NCBI GenBank assembly: GCA_023247345.1
Contig: JAHFGR010000024.1
Coordinates: 1-11,498, forward strand
Origin: Microcaldota archaeon
GTDB lineage: Archaea; Micrarchaeota; Micrarchaeia; Anstonellales; Bilamarchaeaceae
Reading direction: 5' to 3'
Length of the DNA: 11,498 nt
The notes below the pieces were generated by a model. That model was not told where the DNA came from. It worked only from the letters and a program-made list of their open reading frames with translations, and searched no databases. Position 1 is the stretch's first letter; every line of letters starts with the position of its first letter. The translations under genes and the position numbers were made by a program. Shown here in pieces: positions 7,122-11,498 of this stretch.

Positions 7122-7145
7122 AGAGAAAGAAATAAAAAATAACGG

Positions 7146-7159
7146 TTGTATATTTAATA
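7146..7159 (+). promoter_or_regulatory. Possible TATA box for the tRNA-Ser leader
   Basis: TTGTATATTTAATA is the best plus-strand TATA candidate in 7049-7367. If used, transcription would begin near 7180 and include all five hairpins before tRNA-Ser. No convincing TATA lies the usual 25-30 bases before the tRNA itself. Confidence 0.3.
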
Positions 7160-7204
7160 TTCCGAACCTTTAGTTTTTATTAAACTGTGGGTTTTGTAAA
7201 TGAT

Positions 7205-7355
7205 AAGTTTTGATGAAACTTAACGAACCGGTTTTGATCAAACTTCCCAATTTTTCCTGCTGGAAAAATGGGCATCTTTTTCCATCGAGGAAAAAACTTG
7301 TTCCTAAAAGTTTGACGCTGAGATCCTATTTACCTGTTGGTAAATGTTTCTCAGC
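7205..7355 (+). ncRNA. Run of five hairpins upstream of tRNA-Ser: structured leader or separate ncRNA
   Basis: The stretch 7049-7367 has no gene. From 7205 it is almost entirely back-to-back stem-loops: AAGTTT(T)GAT/ATCAAACTT (7205-7245); CCCA(A)TTTTTCC-TGCT-GGAAAAATGGG (7246-7272); TTTTTCC-ATCGA-GGAAAAA (7277-7295); AAACTT/AAGTTT (7294-7313); and GCTGAGA...ATTTACC-TGTT-GGTAAAT...TCTCAGC (7317-7355). Arms are shared: TTTTTCC, GGAAAAA, AAGTTT and AAACTT each occur more than once, so alternative folds are possible. The last hairpin copies both strands of the tRNA-Ser acceptor stem. No open frame or known RNA family is recognised. Confidence 0.4.
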
Positions 7356-7376
7356 TCATATTCGTTCGCTGAGATC
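7317..7376 (+). repeat. Direct repeat of the tRNA-Ser acceptor 5' strand
   Basis: GCTGAGATC occurs at 7317-7325 and again at 7368-7376, where it is bases 1-9 of tRNA-Ser. The first copy is preceded by GAC, so GACGCTGAGA can pair over ten bases with TCTCAGCGTC at the tRNA 3' end (7548-7557), longer than the true acceptor can. Confidence 0.7.
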
Positions 7377-7555
7377 GCATAACCTGGTAGTGCGTCGGTC
7401 TTGAATTTTCGGCGCCTTTTTCTAAAAGGCGGAAAGGATGAATCTCGAATCAGGTATAATATAAGATCTACGTGACCTATCGGTCACGTCTCTTGATCTG
7501 TAGATCAAGAAAACCGATCCCTCGTGGATTGTAGGTTCAAATCCTACTCTCAGCG
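7368..7555 (+). tRNA. tRNA-Ser(UGA) with one large intron
   Basis: A class II tRNA, about 82 bases after splicing (7368-7405 joined to 7512-7555). Acceptor GCTGAGA pairs with TCTCAGC. Discriminator G73 is the usual one for serine, and CCA is not encoded. The D arm is GCAT/GTGC with loop AACCTGGTA. The anticodon stem TCGGT pairs with ACCGA, with loop CTTGAAA and anticodon TGA at 7402-7404. The variable arm ATCC-CTCGT-GGAT is a proper long arm and confirms class II. The T arm is GTAGG-TTCAAAT-CCTAC. A T run follows (7557-7561, then more). The alternative 5' end at 7317 cannot be excluded without mapping. Confidence 0.92.
7406..7511 (+). other. tRNA-Ser anticodon-loop intron 37/38 (106 nt)
   Basis: Exon CTTG (7400-7403) pairs with intron CAAG (7506-7509), with 3-base bulges AAT and AAA, so canonical cutting rejoins A37 and A38. 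No helix continues directly into the intron beside the bulge. The intron holds three perfect hairpins: CGCCTTTT-TCT-AAAAGGCG (7413-7431), ACGTGACC-TATC-GGTCACGT (7470-7489) and CTTGATC-TGTA-GATCAAG (7492-7509). The last one competes with the BHB for CAAG. No ORF. Confidence 0.85.
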
Positions 7556-7569
7556 TCTTTTTATTTTTC
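7556..7569 (+). terminator. T-run terminator after tRNA-Ser
   Basis: TCTTTTTATTTTT follows G73 directly, which is typical of archaeal tRNA 3' flanks. Confidence 0.5.
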
Positions 7570-7592
7570 GGCAATAAACGAAAATCGATACA

Positions 7593-7600
7593 TTTAAATA
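7593..7600 (+). promoter_or_regulatory. TATA box of the GGDEF gene
   Basis: TTTAAATA is a consensus archaeal TATA box. Its centre is about 28 bases before the ATG at 7625, so transcription should begin at or just before the start codon (leaderless mRNA). Confidence 0.7.
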
Positions 7601-7624
7601 TAGTTTGGTAGAAAATAGTTAATT

Positions 7625-8827
7625 ATGGAACCCCATGTAAGTAATCGCGTGCCTAGAGCTACTACTGGCGCTACTGGTAGAATAGATGGCACTACTTTCA
7701 CTAGGAGAACCGTACTTACCGAAGGCCTTGCCAAGTATGATAGAACAGCTGGTCAGACAGTAGTTCATAGATTTATAGAAGCGCAAGGTAGTGTTGGCAG
7801 TATGTCGAGATTTCTTGCGAAACTGTTCGAAAATTTTGATGGAATTAAATCTGTTTCTTTGTATGTAGCAAAAAACGATAAACTTGAGCACACAATAACA
7901 CTTCAAAAAGGAGATAGCGGAAGAATCTACCCGGATGCTAATACCGCTTATACTTTATGCGATAAAGAAGATATATGCTCCAGAGCTTATGATGAGTTTG
8001 GCGTTATTATAAATTTTAAAGGAACAGAATACAGATTCGATTTAAATCCTGAAAATACAGGATTTGCCCAAAGAGAAGTAAGAGATAGCGAAGGCATGGT
8101 TGGAGCATTTCCATTATATTCAGGAAGCAGTAGAAAAAAGCATGGCATACTAATGATCACTGGGGATGACATAAAAATAAATGGAAGTAATGCAGAAGGT
8201 GCAACTGTAGTCCAAGAAAGCGCTGACGCATTAGTTTCAATAGCTAGATTAGTTTCTTATATTATAGATAATGGATATGATACACTTACCGGATTACCAA
8301 GGGAGAAACAATTCGCTATTGCAATGGATGAGGCATTAGATGCATTTTATAGTAAAGATAGAAATTGCGCATTCATAAGATTTGATATTGATCATTTGAA
8401 AGATATTAATGATTTGGATGGGCACGAAGCTGGCGATATGGCATTGCAAAGATTTAGCGAAGCTGTAGCGACTTCATTAAGATTAGAAGCAAGAGAAGGC
8501 ATGTCATCTGATATAATATTCCGACTTGGCGGCGGTGCAGATGAATTTATTGCAGTATTGCCGGATGTTGATGCACGAACAGCTGCAGTAATAGCTGATC
8601 GAGTTCGCCGTGATGTCGCGCATCAAACAATAGTTACTTGTAGTTGTGGCGTTAGCGACTTAAGAACAATTTTAGGAGACGGGCAGGTTAACGTTGATAA
8701 GGCAGTTAAGCTTGTGAAAGAAGTAACTGATAAAGCAGCTTATGCAGCAAAAGAACACGGAAGAAATACTGTATTCTCGATAAGGCGAGAAGGCGCAGAA
8801 TTAGTCACAGTTCACTTTACTCAATAA
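7625..8827 (+). CDS. GAF-like plus GGDEF-domain protein with altered signature
   Basis: A 400-residue cytoplasmic protein without membrane segments. Residues about 55-215 look like a GAF-type sensor domain (KSVSLYVAKNDKLEH, then GMVGAFPLYSGSSRKKHGIL). Residues about 218-388 are a GGDEF domain, the diguanylate cyclase fold that makes cyclic di-GMP from two GTP: YDTLTGLPREKQF, FDIDHLKDINDLDGHEAGD (metal Asp253-254 region, substrate-contact Asn and Asp), TCSCGVSD and DKAAYAAKEHGRN. The signature is RLGGGADEF (302-308), two residues longer than RYGGDEF, so the active loop is changed. The inhibitory RxxD site is absent: MSSD is at its place. It may be a divergent cyclase, a GTP-binding sensor or an enzyme with another nucleotide product. 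Leaderless promoter, no partner gene. Confidence 0.88.
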   Translation: MEPHVSNRVPRATTGATGRIDGTTFTRRTVLTEGLAKYDRTAGQTVVHRFIEAQGSVGSMSRFLAKLFENFDGIKSVSLYVAKNDKLEHTITLQKGDSGRIYPDANTAYTLCDKEDICSRAYDEFGVIINFKGTEYRFDLNPENTGFAQREVRDSEGMVGAFPLYSGSSRKKHGILMITGDDIKINGSNAEGATVVQESADALVSIARLVSYIIDNGYDTLTGLPREKQFAIAMDEALDAFYSKDRNCAFIRFDIDHLKDINDLDGHEAGDMALQRFSEAVATSLRLEAREGMSSDIIFRLGGGADEFIAVLPDVDARTAAVIADRVRRDVAHQTIVTCSCGVSDLRTILGDGQVNVDKAVKLVKEVTDKAAYAAKEHGRNTVFSIRREGAELVTVHFTQ

Positions 8828-8894
8828 TCAGAATATTCTATTTGGTTGGATCAAGATAATTTTTATTTGTATTCAAACTAATTCTATATTAATT

Positions 8895-8978
8895 GCCTCT
8901 GTAGCTCAGTGGTAGAGCGCCTGTTTCGTATTTAATCGGAAAAACAGGAAGTCGGGAGTTCAATTCTCTCTAGAGGCT
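8895..8978 (+). tRNA. tRNA-Thr(CGU) with a 12-base intron
   Basis: Exons 8895-8930 and 8943-8978 total 72 bases. Acceptor GCCTCTG pairs with TAGAGGC, with a G-T at position 7/66. The discriminator is T73, which is usual for archaeal threonine tRNA, and CCA is not encoded. The D arm is GCTC-AGTGGTA-GAGC. The anticodon stem CCTGT pairs with ACAGG around loop TTCGTAA, with anticodon CGT at 8927-8929 (reads ACG). The T arm is GGGAG-TTCAATT-CTCTC. The 68 bases between the GGDEF stop and this tRNA are AT-rich, with TATA-like stretches but no clear box at the ideal distance. Confidence 0.94.
8931..8942 (+). other. tRNA-Thr anticodon-loop intron 37/38 (12 nt)
   Basis: BHB: exon TTCG (8925-8928) pairs with intron CGGA by three Watson-Crick pairs and one wobble. 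Bulges TAT and AAA are cut after the second base, leaving A37-A38 joined. The loop is five bases, so this is close to the smallest intron that can form the motif. Confidence 0.88.
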
Positions 8979-8994
8979 TTGTCGGCACGGTATC

Positions 8995-9029
8995 TTGTCG
9001 GAAAGCGACAAACTTGTGACATTTTTTTT
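8995..9029 (+). terminator. Hairpin and T run after tRNA-Thr
   Basis: TTGTCG-GAAAG-CGACAA (8995-9011) followed by eight T at 9022-9029. It lies between the convergent tRNA-Thr and tRNA-Pro genes. The rest of 8979-9075 shows nothing else I can identify. Confidence 0.45.
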
Positions 9030-9095
9030 GCAATTATGCCAAGGCTTTCGTGCTATCAATTTCTAAATGTTAAAATGGGGTCGCCAAGATTTGAA

Positions 9096-9156
9096 TTTCC
9101 ATCTGTCTTTTTTGAACAGGCAGTTTTTCGGCTGCATTTTTCCTAAAAAGGCAGAA
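9096..9156 (-). other. tRNA-Pro intron 3, T arm 53/54 (61 nt)
   Basis: BHB: exon TCCA (9162-9159) pairs with intron TGGA (9101-9098), bulges AGT and AAT, outer TGA/TCA and inner TCTG/CAGA helices. Cutting restores CCAAG-TTCAAAT-CTTGG. The body contains further A/T-rich hairpins. Confidence 0.9.
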
Positions 9157-9171
9157 CTTGGATCACCGGCG

Positions 9172-9194
9172 CTCTTGCTAATTATATAATTAGT
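9172..9194 (-). other. tRNA-Pro intron 2, anticodon loop 37/38 (23 nt)
   Basis: Near-ideal BHB: exon CTTG pairs with intron CAAG, bulges GGA and AGC, and inner hairpin CTAATT-ATAT-AATTAG. Cutting after the second bulge base joins G37 to C38. Confidence 0.92.
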
Positions 9195-9221
9195 CCCAAG
9201 GCCGACAGTCTACCAGGTTGA

Positions 9222-9250
9222 ACCGCGTTTTGTTTCCTTCACGCGTTTAG
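9222..9250 (-). other. tRNA-Pro intron 1, D arm (about 29 nt, limits uncertain)
   Basis: Removing 9250-9222 gives a fully paired D stem GGTC/GACT. A hairpin CGCGT...ACGCG lies inside. The BHB with the best flanking helix instead pairs GGGC with GTTC, which would place the cut a few bases further 3' and leave a C-A mismatch in the D stem. Confidence 0.6.
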
Positions 9251-9284
9251 CCCACGACCCCGATAAATTTATTTTATAACAAAG

Positions 9285-9294
9285 CCTATATAAA
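9285..9294 (-). promoter_or_regulatory. TATA box for tRNA-Pro
   Basis: TTTATATAGG on the minus strand, about 28 bases before the first base of tRNA-Pro. It lies just after the end of the GNAT gene. Confidence 0.5.
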
Positions 9295-9295
9295 A

Positions 9296-9697
9296 TTAGT
9301 TATTAACTTTCCTAACAAGAAGACTTACTCCTTTTGCTTCATTATTTCTTACTAAGAAGAAACCGAAACGAGCGTAAATACTTACTGCTGGATTCAATGA
9401 CAAGACCTTAAGATAAACTGGTTTGGCGAGCTTTTCAAATTTTTTCAGAACGTGTTCTATTAAGCCTGTGCCTATGCCAATGCCGCGCGCATTGCCTTCA
9501 ACGCCGAATCCTTTTATAATCGCCTTACCATTGAAATAAGCATAATGTACAAAACCAACAACCTGACCATGCATGTCAGCAATAATAATTCGATCGCCAT
9601 TATTTATCTTAATATTGGCATTAGGAAAAACATTATACATTAGCTTTAGCATTTCTGGATATTCGCTGTCCTTTAATAATCTTATACTGATCGCCAT
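9296..9697 (-). CDS. GNAT-family N-acetyltransferase
   Basis: A 133-residue single-domain acetyltransferase that moves an acetyl group from acetyl-CoA to an amine. The fold order is visible: N-terminal RLLKDSEYPEMLKLMYNVF, central strand GQVVGFVHYAYFNG, then motif A GVEGNARGIGIGTGLIEHVL (about 67-86) with the acetyl-CoA pyrophosphate loop ARGIGIG. Motif B follows: SLNPAVSIYARFGFFLV, with the family's Asn and Tyr-x-x-x-Gly-Phe arrangement. The substrate cannot be told and could be a protein N-terminus, a polyamine or an antibiotic. It starts 20 bases after the metallophosphoesterase stop, with GAGTGA a few bases before the ATG, so it is probably co-transcribed. Confidence 0.88.
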   Translation of the reverse strand: MAISIRLLKDSEYPEMLKLMYNVFPNANIKINNGDRIIIADMHGQVVGFVHYAYFNGKAIIKGFGVEGNARGIGIGTGLIEHVLKKFEKLAKPVYLKVLSLNPAVSIYARFGFFLVRNNEAKGVSLLVRKVNN

Positions 9698-9717
9698 TAA
9701 TTCACTCTATATTTTGT

Positions 9718-10350
9718 TTAAACGGTAACGTATTCTACGTACGTATTTTTATTTGTTATGGTTATTTCGCATGCTTTACGCGCTAGTGCGGCTGGTAATT
9801 TTATTATTTTTGTATTTCCAAGCATTGTAGTGCCTTGATGCTCGTGAACATGCCCGCATAAAACTGTTAATGGTCTTTTTTCCTCGATAATTTGCTTAAT
9901 GCTAGTGCTTCCGATATGCTTGCCTCGTACTTCATCAAAAAACCCGTAAGGGGGGCAATGTATTAGCAGAATGGTGTCTTCGTCTATTTTCAGCCTGCCA
10001 AAGCGTGTATATATCTCCCCTTCGCTATATTCGTTCGGAGTATTGAAAGGGGTAATATTACTATAACCAAAACCGACTAAATTCAGTTTATCATCTAGCT
10101 CGACTCGCTTCTCGTGAATAAAGTTCTTTTTAGATTTAAGAAATTCCATAACAGCTAGCGGCTCGTTATTGCCTGGAACCAAATAGCAATTAGGAAACTT
10201 TTCTAAGATGTCTTCAGCAAAGCTTACGCTGTGATTCGTAATATCACCGGATATAAAGACATGATCGAATTCGTTGCTGTCGTAAAATTTTTTGAGTTTT
10301 TCGAGCGCGATTTCTTCGTCATGAATGTCAGAAAAAGCGAGAATGCGCAT
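9718..10350 (-). CDS. Calcineurin-like metallophosphoesterase
   Basis: A 210-residue cytoplasmic phosphoesterase. All five metal-site blocks are present: FSDIH (D8, H10), SGDITN (D36), VPGNNEP (N61, with Glu63 where many relatives have His-Asp), LLIHCPPYG (H131) and LCGHVHEHQG (H167, H169). This arrangement matches the YfcE/MJ0936-like and archaeal Icc-like branch, small dinuclear-metal phosphodiesterases. The natural substrate is unknown. It is preceded by TTATAAA (about 10365-10371) and AGGGGATC just before the ATG, so it can be transcribed on its own as well as with the small upstream gene, whose stop is 34 bases away. Confidence 0.92.
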   Translation of the reverse strand: MRILAFSDIHDEEIALEKLKKFYDSNEFDHVFISGDITNHSVSFAEDILEKFPNCYLVPGNNEPLAVMEFLKSKKNFIHEKRVELDDKLNLVGFGYSNITPFNTPNEYSEGEIYTRFGRLKIDEDTILLIHCPPYGFFDEVRGKHIGSTSIKQIIEEKRPLTVLCGHVHEHQGTTMLGNTKIIKLPAALARKACEITITNKNTYVEYVTV

Positions 10351-10384
10351 TTGATCCCCTAAAATTTATAAGTAGTTTCTGATT

Positions 10385-10573
10385 TTAGCTCGCAGATTCC
10401 ATTGTTTGACCTTTTTTATGTTCTTCTAAAGCTTCTTTGCGCAGTTTATCAATCTCTTTTAATTCTTTTTCTGAAAGCTCTTCTTCTGGCACTAGTATAT
10501 CTTCTAGGTATTCCAATTTCTTCCTGACGAGTTTTATCTCATTATAAACCATATTTATGTCAACGTTTTCCAT
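10385..10573 (-). CDS. Small charged coiled-coil protein, antitoxin-like
   Basis: A 62-residue, very acidic and basic helical protein. Residues 8-27 form a heptad-like helix (VYNEIKLVRKKLEYLEDILV), followed by PEEELSEKELKEIDKLRKEA and a tail EEHKKGQTMESAS. The layout (helix, PEE, second helix, then a short basic tail) resembles archaeal RelB-type antitoxins, but the similarity is of pattern only. No toxin gene lies next to it; the following gene is a phosphoesterase. GGTGA lies 6 bases before the ATG, and a TTTAAA box at about 10616-10621 can serve it. Length and codon use look genuine. Confidence 0.7.
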   Translation of the reverse strand: MENVDINMVYNEIKLVRKKLEYLEDILVPEEELSEKELKEIDKLRKEALEEHKKGQTMESAS

Positions 10574-10613
10574 ATTTTCACCGCTCGATTTTCATTATTA
10601 ATTACACAACAAA

Positions 10614-10624
10614 GTCTTTAAACA
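10614..10624. promoter_or_regulatory. Shared divergent TATA box
   Basis: GTCTTTAAACA contains the palindrome TTTAAA. It is about 33 bases before the plus-strand ATG at 10653 and about 45 before the minus-strand ATG at 10573, so one box could drive both divergent genes. Confidence 0.4.
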
Positions 10625-10652
10625 TTTACCAATAATAACAACTTAAAGAATT

Positions 10653-11423
10653 ATGAGGAGAAAGATAGATATGAGAACCGTTTGTTTTAATGCTGTTGTA
10701 ACAGCGCCTCGAAGAAATTTTGAAAACAGGAAATCTGCAGCTTTAGCCAGAATGTTAGCGCCTAAAGATCCAGTAAGACAAGCACTACTTAGAGAAGCGC
10801 ATGAGAAAATGCAAAAAGGCGAAATTATTGATCTTGAAACTGAAAAAGCGCTAAAACAAATGCTGCCAAAGGTAAAATTAAAGTTCCTTGAAGAATTGAC
10901 ATTGCAAAGAAGATGGCATGATGCAGAAAGGGCAGGACGCTTAGAGATTTTAGATTCGCTTAAAAGAAATTTTGATTATGTCCCGCGTGGCGAGATTGCT
11001 CAGCTTTTCAGAACTGCTACAAAGGAAGAAGCGTATATTTTTTGTGAGCATTTGCTCGATTTATTAGCACTAAGAAATGATCTTAGAAAGCATATATTTA
11101 ATTTATTTGGAACTGTGTTAGAAAACGCAAATCATGAGATTCGTAATGTTATAAGAGAAGAGCTCGGGCAATATGGACTTACAGCTTACGAAAGGAGATT
11201 GGATCTGATTGTAAGGTCGGGTATCTATTTATCGATTACAACGCCTGCCTTATTCTTTAGTGGAAATTATTTACTTCAGAAAACTGATGATTTAAAGTGG
11301 CTAGGTGCGCTTGGAATATTGCTAGCAACTGCTAAATTAGGTGCTGTTGGTCCATGTATTGGAAATTTGTTTTCAAGATTAAATAACCCACGCCTAAAGG
11401 CGTGGGATTTCTCGACGGGCTAA
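10653..11423 (+). CDS. Hypothetical membrane protein, 3' end cut off by a transposon end
   Basis: A 256-residue ORF, of which only about the first 245 residues belong to the original gene. Residues 1-185 are helical and charged (KSAALARMLAPKDPVRQALL, then TKEEAYIFCEHLLDLLAL). Two likely membrane segments follow: about 188-207 (IVRSGIYLSITTPALFFSGN) and about 216-240 (WLGALGILLATAKLGAVGPC). The last 13 residues (NPRLKAWDFSTG) are translated from the transposon hairpin at 11387-11406 and are not part of the natural protein. The first ATG at 10653 is near the predicted transcription start. The ATG at 10671 is preceded by GAGGAG ten bases upstream and could be used instead. Family unknown. Confidence 0.65.
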   Translation: MRRKIDMRTVCFNAVVTAPRRNFENRKSAALARMLAPKDPVRQALLREAHEKMQKGEIIDLETEKALKQMLPKVKLKFLEELTLQRRWHDAERAGRLEILDSLKRNFDYVPRGEIAQLFRTATKEEAYIFCEHLLDLLALRNDLRKHIFNLFGTVLENANHEIRNVIREELGQYGLTAYERRLDLIVRSGIYLSITTPALFFSGNYLLQKTDDLKWLGALGILLATAKLGAVGPCIGNLFSRLNNPRLKAWDFSTG

Positions 11424-11498
11424 AAGAAAGAGGATATCCGCATCTGTTCTGATTCTGACCGTGCTTGTTGAATTGACTGGTTGAGTTCCTTGAAATTG
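11387..11498 (-). mobile_element. Right end of an IS200/IS605-type element, continuing past the window
   Basis: A perfect 8-bp hairpin, CCCACGCC-TTTA-GGCGTGGG on the minus strand, holds a stop codon in its loop (TAG at 11396-11394). Such end hairpins overlapping the tnpB stop are typical of IS200/IS605-family elements in archaea and cyanobacteria, which insert next to a short target motif without duplicating it. The host gene on the left runs straight into the hairpin. The other end and any transposase are outside the window. Confidence 0.6.
11394..11498 (-). CDS. tnpB: C-terminal end of a TnpB-like protein, partial
   Basis: An open minus-strand frame of 34 codons enters from the window edge and stops at TAG inside the end hairpin. 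It reads GTQPVNSTSTVRIRTDA and then LFLLARREIPRL. TnpB proteins often end with a poorly conserved tail of this kind whose stop lies in the element's right-end hairpin. The RuvC catalytic part and zinc finger would lie further right, so the identity rests on context and the hairpin. In TnpB systems the guide (omega) RNA overlaps this 3' end and takes its guide from the flank, here the interrupted membrane-protein gene. Confidence 0.5.
   Translation of the reverse strand, partial: QFQGTQPVNSTSTVRIRTDADILFLLARREIPRL

Larger units (their letters stand above)
9076..9261 (-). tRNA. tRNA-Pro(UGG) interrupted by three introns
   Basis: Minus-strand exons are 9261 to about 9251, about 9221 to 9195, 9171-9157 and 9095-9076, about 73 bases in all. 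Acceptor GGGGTCG pairs with CGACCCC, with A73 and no CCA. The anticodon stem TCGGC pairs with GCCGG, loop CTTGGGC, anticodon TGG at 9198-9196. The T arm is CCAAG-TTCAAAT-CTTGG. A15 and T48 can form the tertiary Levitt pair, supporting the D-loop reading AACCTGGTA. The anticodon-loop and T-arm junctions have clear BHB folds. The D-arm junction is certain to exist but its exact cut is not settled. Upstream, TATATAGG (about 9285-9294) is a suitable TATA box about 28 bases before G1. Confidence 0.92.

Noticed and set aside
7211..7216. TGATGA resembling box C of a C/D guide RNA
   Set aside because: No box D (CTGA) at a suitable distance and no C'/D' pair. The nearest CTGA is over 100 bases away, within the acceptor repeat.
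7317..7376. An extra intron between the two GCTGAGATC copies of tRNA-Ser
   Set aside because: No BHB with two 3-base bulges could be drawn at any register of the repeat. The 7-bp GCTGAGA/TCTCAGC stem is continuous, so it was kept only as a repeat and hairpin.
7619..7906. 95-residue minus-strand ORF
   Set aside because: Antisense to the start of the GGDEF gene, which has a consensus TATA box and clear domains. It has no promoter of its own.
8995..9011. TTGTCG inverted repeat as a second copy of the tpiA operator
   Set aside because: It shares only TTGTCGGAA in one arm. Its position after tRNA-Thr and before eight T fits a terminator better.
1..11498. CRISPR array
   Set aside because: No regularly spaced direct repeats were seen. 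Repeated short motifs are hairpin arms around the tRNA genes.

Overview
The window looks like part of a small archaeal genome, most likely a DPANN-type lineage (Micrarchaeota, Diapherotrites or a relative). The lineage is an inference. The evidence is archaeal TATA boxes (TTTAAATA or TTTATAAA) about 25-30 bases before several start codons, several apparently leaderless genes, GGTGA-type ribosome binding sites, a short archaeal-type triosephosphate isomerase, and tRNA genes without encoded CCA that are interrupted by bulge-helix-bulge (BHB) introns. Base composition is AT-rich throughout, with no obvious foreign block apart from a transposon end at the right edge.

Layout. 1-591 (minus): an 81-residue ORF that runs into a second, edge-truncated frame with no usual start codon, so it is either a frameshifted gene or two overlapping genes. 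616-4241 (minus): a compact operon, gyrB, then a GNAT-like protein, then a nitrilase-family amidohydrolase. 4363-4674 (minus): tRNA-Gly(UCC) split by three introns. 4731-5318 (minus): an unrecognised protein. 5364-7048 (minus): tpiA followed by a lipoprotein metalloprotease, overlapping at ATGA. 7049-7367: AT-rich promoter DNA and then a run of five hairpins leading into tRNA-Ser(UGA) (7368-7555, plus), which has a 106-base hairpin-rich intron. 7625-8827 (plus): a probable GAF-GGDEF protein. 8895-8978 (plus): tRNA-Thr(CGU) with a 12-base intron. 9076-9261 (minus): tRNA-Pro(UGG) with three introns. 9296-10573 (minus): a small antitoxin-like coiled-coil protein, a metallophosphoesterase and a GNAT acetyltransferase. 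10653-11423 (plus): a membrane protein whose 3' end is cut off by what looks like the right end of an IS200/IS605-type element, with the last codons of tnpB on the minus strand running off the window.

The main result is the tRNA set. All four tRNA genes are interrupted, by about eight introns in total. Two of them carry introns in the D arm, the anticodon loop and the T arm at once. Most junctions fold into recognisable BHB motifs that restore a normal cloverleaf. This implies a splicing endonuclease with broad site tolerance, which is not encoded in this window. The GGDEF protein is a second point of interest, because cyclic-di-GMP enzymes are rare in archaea and its signature is altered to GGGADEF.
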